Shown piece after piece: positions 24,062-32,185 of a stretch of DNA of 32,616 nucleotides (its first letter is position 1; each line of letters begins with the position of its first letter). The notes beneath the pieces were generated by a model. That model was not told the origin of the DNA and did no database searches. It worked only from the letters and a program-made list of their open reading frames with translations. The DNA comes from JBEBXQ01 sp040391535 (GTDB taxonomy: Bacteria; Bacteroidota; Bacteroidia; Cytophagales; Spirosomataceae), in assembly GCA_040391535.1 (NCBI GenBank), contig JBEBXQ010000039.1:1-32616 (forward strand), given 5' to 3'. The position numbers were made by a program, and so were the translations under genes.

Positions 24062-24404
24062 TAAAACCCCTCTTTCACCTGATATGTTTGGTATGATAAA
24101 GAACAGGATAACTTACACCTCTTTATAACACACGCTGAAAGGAGAAGTACATTTCTCCTGATACCAAGGCAAGCCGGTTATGTGATTGCAAAGTCGAAAA
24201 ATTCCTGTGTATACATATTACAGTATTTTTGACAAATCATACATTTTCCTGTGCTGTAACCAACCATGCGGATACGCTCTGAAAAGTACATGGCGCGGTT
24301 CCGTAAGAAGTCAGCAATGGCTTTTTTAAATATCAACTAAAAATTTAGTTGTAAAAATTTGTATAACTAAAAATTTAGTTATACCTATGCATTGAATATT
24401 CAAC
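24062..24404. other. Divergent control region between copper oxidase and blaI-like gene
   Basis: This 343-base gap holds the two BlaI-type palindromes at 24334-24384 and a short hairpin, AGGAGAA (24140-24146) with TTCTCCT (24153-24159). No gene is convincing. I found no clear TTG/TAnnTTTG promoter for the oxidase. Confidence 0.4.
24334..24384. promoter_or_regulatory. Paired palindromic operators of the BlaI-like regulator
   Basis: Two nearly identical palindromes sit 30 bases apart centre to centre: CAACTAAAAATTTAGTTG (24334-24351) and a longer one at 24361-24384, with arms GTATAACTAAA and TTTAGTTATAC around a central AA. Both share the core AACTAAAAATTTAGTT. The second ends 20 bases before the regulator start. 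Paired operators with about three helical turns between them are what a dimeric BlaI/MecI/CopY repressor would use for self-control. The half-site is not the TACA/TGTA of classical BlaI, so the specificity is inferred from position. Confidence 0.75.
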
Positions 24405-24803
24405 ATGCCTAACGTATTATTATCCATGGAATTAAGATCGTTAACGAAAGCTGAAGAAGAAGTGATGCTGATATTATGGGAAATGGAAAAGGGATTTGTC
24501 AAAGACATACTGGAGCAATTCCCCGAACCCAAACCCGCCTATAATACGGTATCTACAATGATCAGAATTCTTGAAAAAAAGGGTTTTGTGAATTACACGG
24601 CGCATGGAAAGACCCATGAATACTATCCGGTCATTTCCCGGGACGAATACAAACGACATGAAGTGCGGCAGCTGATGGAGAATTATTTTGACAATTCTGT
24701 TCCGGAACTGGTCTCATTTTTTGTAAAAAGCCGGGATCTGAAAGAAAAGGAACTGGAAGAAGTCATGAATCTTCTGGAATTACAAAAGAAAAAGACAATA
24801 TAA
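24405..24803 (+). CDS. BlaI/MecI/CopY-family transcriptional repressor
   Basis: A 132-residue protein (ATG 24426 is a possible shorter start). Residues about 8-80 form the winged helix of the family: LTKAEEEVMLILWEMEKGFV, VKDILEQFPEPKPAYNTVST (recognition helix), MIRILEKKGFVNYTAHGKTH (wing), EYYPVISRDEYKR. The C-terminal helices (about 90-132) would form the dimer and contain the region cleaved or displaced upon induction in known members. It is the first gene of a two-gene operon with the M56-TonB protein 27 bases downstream. The palindromes immediately upstream indicate autoregulation. Such pairs control beta-lactam, copper or envelope stress genes; copper is suggested only by the divergent oxidase. 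Confidence 0.9.
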   Translation: MPNVLLSMELRSLTKAEEEVMLILWEMEKGFVKDILEQFPEPKPAYNTVSTMIRILEKKGFVNYTAHGKTHEYYPVISRDEYKRHEVRQLMENYFDNSVPELVSFFVKSRDLKEKELEEVMNLLELQKKKTI

Positions 24804-24830
24804 GATCCTGATTAACCGCTTTTTTTGATC

Positions 24831-26099
24831 ATGGAAACCTTTCTGATTTATGCCGTCAGTGTAAGTGTCGGGTGGATGGTGTTTTATGCCCTTTACCGGC
24901 TATTGCTGCATCGCAGTACGTTTTTTGTCTGTAACAGGATATACCTGCTTGCTTCACTGCTGATTCCGCTTATAGTACCTGTGTTTTCTCCGATGACACC
25001 AGTTATGCAGGCCGGTCTTGTCGCTGAATATGTGGCTGTTCTTCCTGAAATCCGGATAAAACAACCCGAAGCAGGTCAGGTATTTTCGTGGACAAACGGT
25101 TTACTGATTATTTATCTGGCCGGTGTAGCAGTAGTTGCAGGCAGACTGACACGGAACAGCTGGCAGCTTTTCAGATTTATTGCCGGATCGGAGCGAATAC
25201 CTTGTGAGCATTATACGCTGATATTGCCACAGTATTCGGGTAAAACGGGTTCCTATTCCTTTCTGAAATGGATTGTCATTCAACCGGAAGACTATGAAAA
25301 TCATTTTGAAATTGTCCTCAACCACGAGTGGGTACACGTTCGTCAGTGGCACAGTCTGGACATTTTAGGGATTGAAATCCTCAAAGTGATCTTCTGGTTT
25401 AATCCGATCCTGCTTGCTTATCAGAAATCCCTTCAGGATGTACACGAATATCTGGCGGATCAATCCGGTACAGATAAGGACGCTTACGCCGGGTTCTTAC
25501 TCTCTTATGCCCGGAGTAACACGATCAGCTTTTTAAATACATTTTATAATGTTTCACAATTAAAATCAAGAATTACCATGTTATATAAAAAAGATAACTC
25601 CGGCTGGAATGCAGGCCGCTACCTGCTGGTTCTGCCGGTGATGGCACTGATAATGGCCGCCAATATGATCATACAGGGTTGTACAGATATCAAAGAGACC
25701 CCCGACATACAAAACGAGTCTGCTACAGGCAAAAAATTCTATTTAAACGAAAACAATGAACAGATTTTCACCTATGTGGAACAACCGCCCAGGTTCCCTG
25801 ATGGTTTCAAAGCACTCTATCAGTACCTTGGAGAAAATCTTGAATATCCTGAAGCAGCCAGCAAAGCCAAAGTACAGGGGAAAGTACATCTTACCTTCGT
25901 GGTAGGAACAGATGGTTCGGTGAGCGATGTGAAGGTCATGAAAGGAATCGGCTTTGGTGCTGATGAAGCGGCCATGGAAGTCATCAAAAAGATGCCCCGA
26001 TGGGAGCCGGGTATTCAGAATAAAACTCCGGTGAATGTAAAGTATAATCTGCCGATTACTTTTGTTCTGGAAGACCCAAAAGATACCCCGAAAATATAA
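24831..26099 (+). CDS. BlaR1-like M56 membrane peptidase with C-terminal TonB domain
   Basis: A 422-residue protein, start at ATG 24831. The N-terminal half has four membrane segments (about 3-24, 36-53, 88-105, and 255-275 with YLLVLPVMALIMAANMII) and a zinc-peptidase motif HEWVH (about 165-169, NHEWVHVRQWHSLDILGIE), with the third ligand probably Glu in DVHEYLADQSG. Residues about 317-415 are a TonB C-terminal domain (EYPEAASKAKVQGKVHLTFV, DGSVSDVKVMKGIG and MPRWEPGIQNKTPVNVKYNL). M56 peptidases signal by cleaving the partner BlaI repressor; the usual beta-lactam sensor domain is absent and a TonB domain replaces it. This is a frequent arrangement in Bacteroidota. The stimulus is unknown. 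Confidence 0.9.
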   Translation: METFLIYAVSVSVGWMVFYALYRLLLHRSTFFVCNRIYLLASLLIPLIVPVFSPMTPVMQAGLVAEYVAVLPEIRIKQPEAGQVFSWTNGLLIIYLAGVAVVAGRLTRNSWQLFRFIAGSERIPCEHYTLILPQYSGKTGSYSFLKWIVIQPEDYENHFEIVLNHEWVHVRQWHSLDILGIEILKVIFWFNPILLAYQKSLQDVHEYLADQSGTDKDAYAGFLLSYARSNTISFLNTFYNVSQLKSRITMLYKKDNSGWNAGRYLLVLPVMALIMAANMIIQGCTDIKETPDIQNESATGKKFYLNENNEQIFTYVEQPPRFPDGFKALYQYLGENLEYPEAASKAKVQGKVHLTFVVGTDGSVSDVKVMKGIGFGADEAAMEVIKKMPRWEPGIQNKTPVNVKYNLPITFVLEDPKDTPKI

Positions 26100-26101
26100 A
26101 C

Positions 26102-26133
26102 AATCGGGCAGGGACTAACGACCCTGCCCGATT
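26102..26133. terminator. Strong bidirectional terminator hairpin
   Basis: AATCGGGCAGGG (26102-26113) and CCCTGCCCGATT (26122-26133) form a perfect 12-base stem with an 8-base loop. It lies between the end of the M56-TonB gene and the end of the convergent broken GntR gene, so it can serve both. Confidence 0.85.
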
Positions 26134-26140
26134 TATATGG

Positions 26141-26823
26141 TTATACCGGTTGCCCTGGAAAGGATTTCAGGTAATACGGTTTCAGATGACCGTGCATGGC
26201 ACTTCTGAACTGATCTGCTGTCCCGCTTCTCAGTACTTCCAGCAGATCCTGATGTGTAACAGGATCTGCAATTTTTACTTTTTTACTCTTTTTAAGGTAC
26301 TCCGTAAACACATAATTAAATACCGGCATCAAAAGAATCTGAAATCATTTAAGGGTTTCATTACCGGTCATTTCATAGAGCTTCCCATGAAAAGCGACTT
26401 CTTCCCCGATCGGGCTGACCTGTGACCCGGATTGTCCGTGAATGATTGCTTCCGGTTCATTAAGATCCTCTTCTGATTTCCGGGCAAAAAGGAATTCGGC
26501 CATACCCGATTCCAGGATTAATCTCATTTTAAAAATATCACGCAGACTACCCGAACTCAGAATAAGCGGATTCATCACTTTTTCTATACCTGTCAGCAAA
26601 TCGGGCTGAGCCATAAACATGCCCCGCCTGGGACGGGTTTCTATCATTCTCAGCATCCGTAACCAGCTTAAAGCCTCTCTGACCACATTACGGCTCACAA
26701 TCAGTTGCGAGGCTATTTCATTTCATTCGGAAGAGCGTCTCCCGGTTTAAATTTCTTCTTTTCAAAATATTCTCTCAGGATGTTCTCTACCATGTCGGTC
26801 AATTCTTTTGCGTGGTTATTCAT
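26141..26823 (-). pseudogene. Broken FadR/FCD-type GntR transcriptional regulator
   Basis: The intact gene would begin at ATG 26823. The first part reads MNNHAKELTDMVENILREYF, then FKPGDALPNE in one frame. A one-base loss near 26715 moves to another frame, which continues IASQLIVSRNVVREALSWLR (the helix-turn-helix), RRGMFMAQPDLLTG, LRDIFKMRLILESGMAEFLF (FCD domain), EEVAFHGKLYEMTGNETLK and then a TGA at 26347-26345. Translation in the same frame resumes FQILLMPVFNYVF, then DPVTHQDLLEVLRSG and FRSAMHGHLK to a stop at 26141. The His residues of the FCD metal/ligand site (FHGK, THQD, MHGH) survive. Two independent lesions make a non-functional gene likely. It lies divergent to the sialidase-like operon, whose promoter has a FadR-type operator. 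Confidence 0.85.
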
Positions 26824-27182
26824 AACGGAGCGTAGCAGTGAAGTAATTTTTTAGCATAAATACAGGCAGATTCCGTCATATTACAGAATTATCAGGACAA
26901 AGGTATTGATGGTTAAAGATTATAAATATATTTGTCCTACAATTAATGGTAGAATTTATGTGTTGACCTGACCATCAGATCAGACTCATGAGGTAATTGT
27001 GTCTTAGGGATCCCGGCTTAGCCGGTTTCTGCGACAATGTACAATCCATCCAAATGATGCAATCATTTGTAAATAACCGGCAAACAGGACCATGCATATT
27101 GCAATGACACCTTTACAGGTATCTGGCAGTTTGAAATGAATACCGAAACAGATAACGTATATTACAAATAGGCCAATAATAA
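26824..27182. other. Control region between broken GntR gene and sialidase-like operon
   Basis: These 359 bases contain the promoter/operator at 26906-26942 and a second AGGACAAA copy at 26894-26901, inverted relative to TTTGTCCT at 26931-26938. A minus-strand frame (27192-27004, GTG start) could encode 62 hydrophobic residues with two membrane-like segments, but it overlaps the start of the next gene and I do not consider it a gene. Confidence 0.45.
26906..26942 (+). promoter_or_regulatory. Promoter of the sialidase-like operon overlapped by a FadR-type operator
   Basis: TTG (26906-26908), an 18-base spacer and TATATTTG (26927-26934) match the Bacteroidota promoter consensus. TTGTCCTACAA (26932-26942) is a perfect TTGT-N3-ACAA palindrome, as bound by FadR-subfamily GntR proteins (TNGTNNNACNA), and overlaps the -7 box and start point. 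The leader to ATG 27183 would be about 240 bases. The neighbouring broken GntR gene is the natural candidate for its regulator. Confidence 0.7.
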
Positions 27183-28295
27183 ATGACTGCACTGAAAACT
27201 TACTTCTTCTGTTTCATCATCCTGATTGTATTTACAACCCATGGAAATACACAGGCAACAGCCTTTGCACAGCAGTTTATGGTTCACGAAATCAGGCACA
27301 GTGAAAATAACCTCCGGAACAGTGAGGGTGATTTTATCACTTTGAAAGATGGCGGTATACTGTTTATTTATTCAAAATATTACGGGAACTCATCGGATGA
27401 TTTTGCTCCGGCTGACCTTGTTGCGCGGACTTCCGGAGATGGTGGTAAAACCTGGACAACAGAAGACAGGATCATCGTAAAAAATGAAGGCGCCATGAAC
27501 GTCATGTCCGTTTCTCTTTTACGACTCCGGAACGGGGATATTGCGCTGTTTTATGCCCGAAAAAATTCTCTGGATGACTGTAAACCCTATATGCGCACTT
27601 CATCTGATGAAGGAAAAACATGGAGTGACCCGGTTTTATGCATCCCCGACCGCAACGGTTATTTTGTGCTGAATAACAGCAGGGCTGTCATGCTGAAAAA
27701 CGGCAGAATTATTCTTCCGGTCTCCCTTCATAAGACGGATGCAACCAAGTGGAATAACCGGGGCATTTTACGTACTTATTTTTCTGATGACATGGGCAGA
27801 ACGTGGAGGTCAGGAGAAGCAGTTCCCAATCCGGATTCGGTCATTACGCAGGAACCCGGCATAGTAGAACTAAAAAACGGCGATCTGATGATGATCATCA
27901 GAGCCAACGGCGGATTTCAGCAATTATCCTATTCCGGCAACCAGGGTCAGACCTGGAGCCCGGTTATTGCCAGTACGATCAAATCCCCCATTTCCCCGGC
28001 CACTATCACCCGTATTCCCGGAACCAATGATTTACTGCTGGTATGGAATAACAACGGTGAGAAAGGGGAAGGTTATTTTAAAGCCAAACGCACCCCGCTG
28101 AGCATCGCTGTCTCCAAAGATGAAGGCAAAACCTGGTTATACACCAAAGACCTGGAAACAGATCCGGACGGCATGTTCTGCTATACGGCCGTACATTTCA
28201 CCAAAGATCACGTGCTGCTCGGTTATGGTCTTGGCGCCGGGCTGGCTGATTCACGCATTCTGCGAATACCCCTAACCTGGATATATAACCGTTAA
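27183..28295 (+). CDS. Secreted Asp-box protein, sialidase family (BNR), copy 1
   Basis: A 370-residue exported protein with signal about 1-24 (MTALKTYFFCFIILIVFTTH). Five Asp-box motifs, the mark of sialidase-type six-bladed propellers, are visible: SGDGGKTW (84-91), SDEGKTW (141-147), SDDMGRTW (201-208), SGNQGQTW (251-258) and SKDEGKTW (311-318). The N-terminal RNSEGDFITLKDG is shared with copy 2. It belongs to the exo-alpha-sialidase superfamily (BNR_2). The classic GH33 FRIP motif is not evident, so true sialidase activity is not proven; other exo-glycosidases or lyases share this fold. It opens the operon, 5 bases before its paralogue. Confidence 0.8.
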   Translation: MTALKTYFFCFIILIVFTTHGNTQATAFAQQFMVHEIRHSENNLRNSEGDFITLKDGGILFIYSKYYGNSSDDFAPADLVARTSGDGGKTWTTEDRIIVKNEGAMNVMSVSLLRLRNGDIALFYARKNSLDDCKPYMRTSSDEGKTWSDPVLCIPDRNGYFVLNNSRAVMLKNGRIILPVSLHKTDATKWNNRGILRTYFSDDMGRTWRSGEAVPNPDSVITQEPGIVELKNGDLMMIIRANGGFQQLSYSGNQGQTWSPVIASTIKSPISPATITRIPGTNDLLLVWNNNGEKGEGYFKAKRTPLSIAVSKDEGKTWLYTKDLETDPDGMFCYTAVHFTKDHVLLGYGLGAGLADSRILRIPLTWIYNR

Positions 28296-28300
28296 CACCT

Positions 28301-29410
28301 ATGAACACCTTTCCATTTTCTCTTATTTTGCTGATCACCTGCTTGCTGCTGCATAGCCTTCACAGTAATGCGCAGCCGGAAATAACCATGAAGATCGCTC
28401 CCGGTCCTGATAATCCGCGCAACAGCGAGGGTGATTTCATCACGCTGAAAGACGGCAGGATATTGTTTATTTACAGCCGGTACACAGGCACATCTACCAG
28501 CGATCACGCACCGGCTTATCTGGCAGGGCGTTATTCTTCCGATGGCGGCAAAACCTGGACAACCGATGATCAGGTTATTGTGGAGCGCGAGGGTGACATG
28601 AACGTGATGTCGGTAACCTTGCTAAGGCTGAAAAACGGTAAAATCGCTATGTTTTATCTGAAGAAAAATTCTGAATCGGACTGTATTCCTTTAGTACGCA
28701 TATCAGATGACGAAGCCAGAACCTGGAGTGGGCCCGTTCCGTGCATAACCGATAAAAAAGGCTATTTTGTACTGAACAATAACCGGGTTATCCAGTTAAA
28801 AAACGGACGCCTGCTGATGGCCGTAGCCCTGCATAAGACACTTGATGGAAAATGGCAGAACAAAGCTACGCTATACAGTTATTATTCTGACGACAACGGC
28901 GCATCCTGGAAGCCTGGCGGAGAGGTCCCCAACACTACCGGTATTATTACCCAGGAACCAGGCGTTACCGAGCTCAAAGACGGGCGCATCATGATGTACA
29001 TCCGGGCCAGCGGAGGAAAACAGCAGCTTTCCTATTCTTCCGATAAAGGTGAAACCTGGAGTCATATTGAAGCGAGCAATATCAGCTCTCCCCTATCCCC
29101 AGCCACTATTGCACGCATTCCGGGATCAGGTGACCTGCTCCTTGTATGGAACAATAACGACGGAAGTATCCCCGCTATTAAAGATAAAAGGACACCCTTA
29201 ACAACAGCAATTTCAAAAGACGAGGGGAAAACCTGGCAGCATATTAAAAATATTGAAACTGATCCGGATGGCTGGTACTGTTACATCGCGATTCATTTTC
29301 ACAAAAAGGATGTCCTGCTGGGTTACTGCGCCGGAAGCCAGGAAAAGAAAACGCACCTGTCTGTCACCAACCTTACCCGTATTAATCAAAAATGGCTTTA
29401 TCAGAAATAA
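28301..29410 (+). CDS. Secreted Asp-box protein, sialidase family (BNR), copy 2
   Basis: A 369-residue exported protein with signal MNTFPFSLILLITCLLLHSL ending near NAQP. It parallels copy 1 throughout: RNSEGDFITLKDGRILFIYS, SSDGGKTW, SDDEARTW, SDDNGASW, SSDKGETW, SKDEGKTW, and conserved TQEPGVTELKDGRIMMYIRA, SPLSPATIARIPG and ETDPDGWYCY. The likeness suggests a tandem duplication followed by divergence of signal peptides and some box residues (DEARTW has lost the Gly, SDDNGASW the Thr). The activity is open as for copy 1. Its last 19 bases overlap the start of the SGNH esterase gene, so the three genes are translationally linked. Confidence 0.8.
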   Translation: MNTFPFSLILLITCLLLHSLHSNAQPEITMKIAPGPDNPRNSEGDFITLKDGRILFIYSRYTGTSTSDHAPAYLAGRYSSDGGKTWTTDDQVIVEREGDMNVMSVTLLRLKNGKIAMFYLKKNSESDCIPLVRISDDEARTWSGPVPCITDKKGYFVLNNNRVIQLKNGRLLMAVALHKTLDGKWQNKATLYSYYSDDNGASWKPGGEVPNTTGIITQEPGVTELKDGRIMMYIRASGGKQQLSYSSDKGETWSHIEASNISSPLSPATIARIPGSGDLLLVWNNNDGSIPAIKDKRTPLTTAISKDEGKTWQHIKNIETDPDGWYCYIAIHFHKKDVLLGYCAGSQEKKTHLSVTNLTRINQKWLYQK

Positions 29411-30210
29411 ACAATCCTTCTTCAGCACAACGAAGGGATTTCCTGAAAACGACGGGAAAGGCCGTTCTGGCTACTGCTTTGGCTCCGTTTTTACCTTATG
29501 GTTCACAGGCAGCAGTGGAAAGGAAATCATCCTCAGGTGCTTCCGGTGATCTGGAAAAGATCAGCGCATTGCTCGATAAAAAGGAACCTAATATCTGGCT
29601 GTTCACCGGCGACAGCATTACCCATGGCGTGAAACATACGCATGGAGAGCGGTCGTACCCTGAAATTTTTCAGGAACGTGTGAGGTATGAAATCCGGCGG
29701 TACCGCGATGTGGTCATTAATACCGGAATCAGCGGGCATACGACGGAAAACCTGTTGCAGGATTTTGACTGGCGGGTCAGTCACTTCAGGCCGTCGGTGG
29801 TTTCGTTCATGCTCGGAACCAACGATTGCGCCAGACAAAAAGTGCTTCCGGAGACTTACTATCAGAACCTCAGAACACTGGTGAGCAAAATCAGAAGTAT
29901 GGATGCCGTACCGGTGATGCACACTCCCAACACCATTATTTCTGAGAAAGCCCCTGAAAGGCAGTCCTTGCCGGATTATATTACGCTTATCCGTCAGGTA
30001 GCATTGGAAGATGGTGTTATCGTGGTGGATAACTATAAGCACTGGTACCAAACCGATGAAGTAACCGTACACGGTAAATGGCTGAATGACGCTCTTCACC
30101 CCAACGGTACCGGGCACAGGGAAATAGCGCATGAACTCTTTAAGTCCCTGGGAATTTTCGACCCGAACGATCCCACCTGCGGCGCGCCCTATTACGAAGG
30201 AGACCATTAG
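29392..30210 (+). CDS. Tat-exported SGNH/GDSL-family esterase
   Basis: A 272-residue protein. The N-terminus has a twin-arginine motif and hydrophobic core, QRRDFLKTTGKAVLATALA, so it is probably exported folded by the Tat pathway. The hydrolase blocks are present: FTGDSITHG with Ser75, NTGISGHTT (Gly115), LGTNDC with Asn154, and NDALHPNG with Asp243 and His246. SGNH enzymes of this kind deacylate carbohydrates (acetylxylan, rhamnogalacturonan or sialate O-acetyl groups). Given the two sialidase-like genes it overlaps, de-O-acetylation of the same glycan before trimming is the likely job. The start at 29392 overlaps the preceding gene by 19 bases, and no later start keeps the Tat signal. Confidence 0.85.
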   Translation: MALSEINNPSSAQRRDFLKTTGKAVLATALAPFLPYGSQAAVERKSSSGASGDLEKISALLDKKEPNIWLFTGDSITHGVKHTHGERSYPEIFQERVRYEIRRYRDVVINTGISGHTTENLLQDFDWRVSHFRPSVVSFMLGTNDCARQKVLPETYYQNLRTLVSKIRSMDAVPVMHTPNTIISEKAPERQSLPDYITLIRQVALEDGVIVVDNYKHWYQTDEVTVHGKWLNDALHPNGTGHREIAHELFKSLGIFDPNDPTCGAPYYEGDH

Positions 30211-30325
30211 CTTAAAACCTGTTATTATCACCGGTAAACGGAATATTATAAAATGAAGAGACATGCCGTCAGGTATTTTACCCGTTACATATCCTTGGAA
30301 AATAGTGATCAAATCCTGAATTGAA

Positions 30326-31132
30326 ATGAAAAAAACAGTCATTATTACCGGTGCTGCCGGAGGAATAGGCCGGGCAACATGTCTGCAATTTGCTGAAGCA
30401 GGATATCAGGTCGTTGCTTCGGATATACAGATAACCGAACTGGAAAAACTGGCGCAGGACTTAAAAAGCATGCAGGCCGGTTTTCTCATTTCAGAAGGCA
30501 ATCTTGAGGACCCGGATTACTGGCAGCGACTTATTGCCGACACCCTTTCCCGTTTCGGAAGCATTGACGTACTGGTTAATAACGCAGCATGGAGAGTGAG
30601 CGGTTCTGCAAGGACACAAACCCTCGAAACCTGGGAACGCACCCTGCGTGTCTGCCTTACCGCCCCGGTTTTCCTGACTCAGCAGGCCGCCGCGGTGATG
30701 GAAAAGCAAGGAAAAGGTGGTGTAGTGGTGAATATTTCCAGTATGATGGCAGCACGGCCATCCGGCCTTGTTCCCGGGTATATAGCGGCCAAAGGTGCCA
30801 TTGAAAGCCTTACCAAAGAACTGGCTGTCACCTACGGCAGGCAGGGCATCCGTGTGGTGGGTGTGGCTCCGGGCTATATTGAAACCCCCTTGAGTAATGA
30901 TTATACCGACCAGTCCGGTGAGAACATAAGCCAAAAACTGATTGATCACCTGGTTGACTTCGTTCCGGCTAACCGTGGAGGAAAACCGGAGGAAATTGCA
31001 CAGGCCATTGTATGGTTAAGCTCTGACGGAGCCGGTTATATTTCAGGAACAACGCTTCTGGTCGATGGAGGATTTACGCCTAATTTCAATGCTTATTCCA
31101 TTAAACATCTTCAATACCCGGAAGAATTCTGA
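30326..31132 (+). CDS. Short-chain dehydrogenase/reductase (SDR)
   Basis: A 268-residue cytoplasmic NAD(P)-dependent oxidoreductase of the classical SDR family. The Rossmann motif TGAAGGIGRA is at 8-17, the Asp after beta-2 (VVASDIQ, Asp33) favours NAD, NNAA is at 85-88, and the catalytic triad is Ser139 (NISSM), Tyr152 and Lys156 (GYIAAKGA). The C-terminus ends with ISGTTLLVDGG, the usual motif, plus a 20-residue tail. The substrate is unknown; SDRs next to a DapA-family aldolase often oxidise a sugar, sugar alcohol or sugar acid. It lies in the operon 115 bases after the esterase, with its own short leader. Confidence 0.9.
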   Translation: MKKTVIITGAAGGIGRATCLQFAEAGYQVVASDIQITELEKLAQDLKSMQAGFLISEGNLEDPDYWQRLIADTLSRFGSIDVLVNNAAWRVSGSARTQTLETWERTLRVCLTAPVFLTQQAAAVMEKQGKGGVVVNISSMMAARPSGLVPGYIAAKGAIESLTKELAVTYGRQGIRVVGVAPGYIETPLSNDYTDQSGENISQKLIDHLVDFVPANRGGKPEEIAQAIVWLSSDGAGYISGTTLLVDGGFTPNFNAYSIKHLQYPEEF

Positions 31133-31250
31133 ATACCATCCTGAAAATATCAGCTTTGGATACAAAATGTGCCCTGAGGAAAATCCGTAATCATTTTTCA
31201 ACATCAAAGTCATTCTAAAAAATCATCCCATATCAAACCATTCCATTCTT

Positions 31251-32144
31251 ATGAGTAATCAGATTTTTCAGGGTGTCTGGCCCGCCTTATTCACACCGGT
31301 TCAGGAAGACGGGAGTCTGAATGAAAAAGAACTTGAAAAACTGCTTGAACTGATGATTCAGCAACAGGTGGGCGGTATTTATCTGCTGGGTTCAACAGGA
31401 CAAGGCTTTCTGTTTTCAGAAGAACAGCGCAGGCATATAGCCCGTACCACGCTGGAAATCACGAACAGTCGCATTCCGGTCATGGTGCAGGTTGGCGCGA
31501 TGAATACAGAAGAGTCCGTTCGTCTGGCGCAGGATGCCGTACAACACGGAGCCGACGGGATTTCATCTGTAGGTCCGATTTACTATGGAGCTTCTGCCAA
31601 TATGGCCTTTGAACACTACAGACGAATTGCCACTGCTACGGATGCACCGTTTTTCCCTTATCAGATCGGGAACGCCGCCAATGATGAAGTCATCCGGAGA
31701 CTGCTGGAACTCCCCCAGGTACGCGGCATGAAATTAACCACCGACCGGTTACTCGAAATATGTGACATTAAGCTCAGATCCGGAGAACAATGGCAGCTCT
31801 TCAGCGGGGCGGATGAACTGATGTGTCAGGCCGCTATCTGCGGTACAGCAGGCGCTATTGGCAGTTTTTACAATCTGTTTCCCGACACCTGCTCCTACAT
31901 CCGCAAATCATTTCTTGAAGGTGAGGTTTTACAGGGTCAGGAGTTTATGCTCGCATTTCAGAAATTCATTTTCAAGGTATTACCTTACGTATGGTCGTTT
32001 ATTGACCGGGCAATGCTATTGAAATACGGAATTAAAATCGGTTCCCCACGACCGCCCCTGCTTGCTCCCGAATTACCTTTAAGCGATGAAGAAATTTTGG
32101 AAATGATTAAGGAAATAGACACTTTTAATAAATCGGGTCAATAA
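31251..32144 (+). CDS. DapA/N-acetylneuraminate lyase-family aldolase
   Basis: A 297-residue cytoplasmic TIM-barrel aldolase of the DHDPS/NAL family. The pyruvate-binding motif LLGSTGQGF (45-53) resembles the GSTGE of neuraminate lyases, with Gln in place of Glu. The catalytic Tyr137 (FFPYQIG) and Schiff-base Lys161 (GMKLTTD) sit at the expected distances. Family members cleave 2-keto-3-deoxy sugar acids, including N-acetylneuraminate (to ManNAc and pyruvate), or condense pyruvate with an aldehyde. In an operon with sialidase-like genes, N-acetylneuraminate lyase is attractive, yet 2-keto-3-deoxy-gluconate-type cleavage is also possible with an SDR next door. The leader is 118 bases, and there is no Shine-Dalgarno sequence. 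Confidence 0.85.
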   Translation: MSNQIFQGVWPALFTPVQEDGSLNEKELEKLLELMIQQQVGGIYLLGSTGQGFLFSEEQRRHIARTTLEITNSRIPVMVQVGAMNTEESVRLAQDAVQHGADGISSVGPIYYGASANMAFEHYRRIATATDAPFFPYQIGNAANDEVIRRLLELPQVRGMKLTTDRLLEICDIKLRSGEQWQLFSGADELMCQAAICGTAGAIGSFYNLFPDTCSYIRKSFLEGEVLQGQEFMLAFQKFIFKVLPYVWSFIDRAMLLKYGIKIGSPRPPLLAPELPLSDEEILEMIKEIDTFNKSGQ

Positions 32145-32185
32145 TTTTACCCGGATATTCAGTACAGAAAATACATTTAAATTGT

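Noticed and set aside
24140..24159. Short hairpin AGGAGAA/TTCTCCT upstream of the copper oxidase gene
   Set aside because: Only seven base pairs and no T-run or known regulator pattern; insufficient for a terminator or operator call.
24271..24345. 24-codon plus-strand frame (MRIRSEKYMARF...) before the BlaI operators
   Set aside because: Too short, overlaps the first operator and has no similarity I recognise.
27004..27192. Minus-strand 62-residue hydrophobic reading frame with GTG start
   Set aside because: It overlaps the start of the sialidase-like gene and its leader, matches no family I recognise and has no promoter; chance or a remnant is more likely.
29533..30342. Long (269-codon) minus-strand frame opposite the SGNH esterase gene
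   Set aside because: The plus-strand frame has a Tat signal and all SGNH catalytic blocks; the opposite frame has no recognisable domain.
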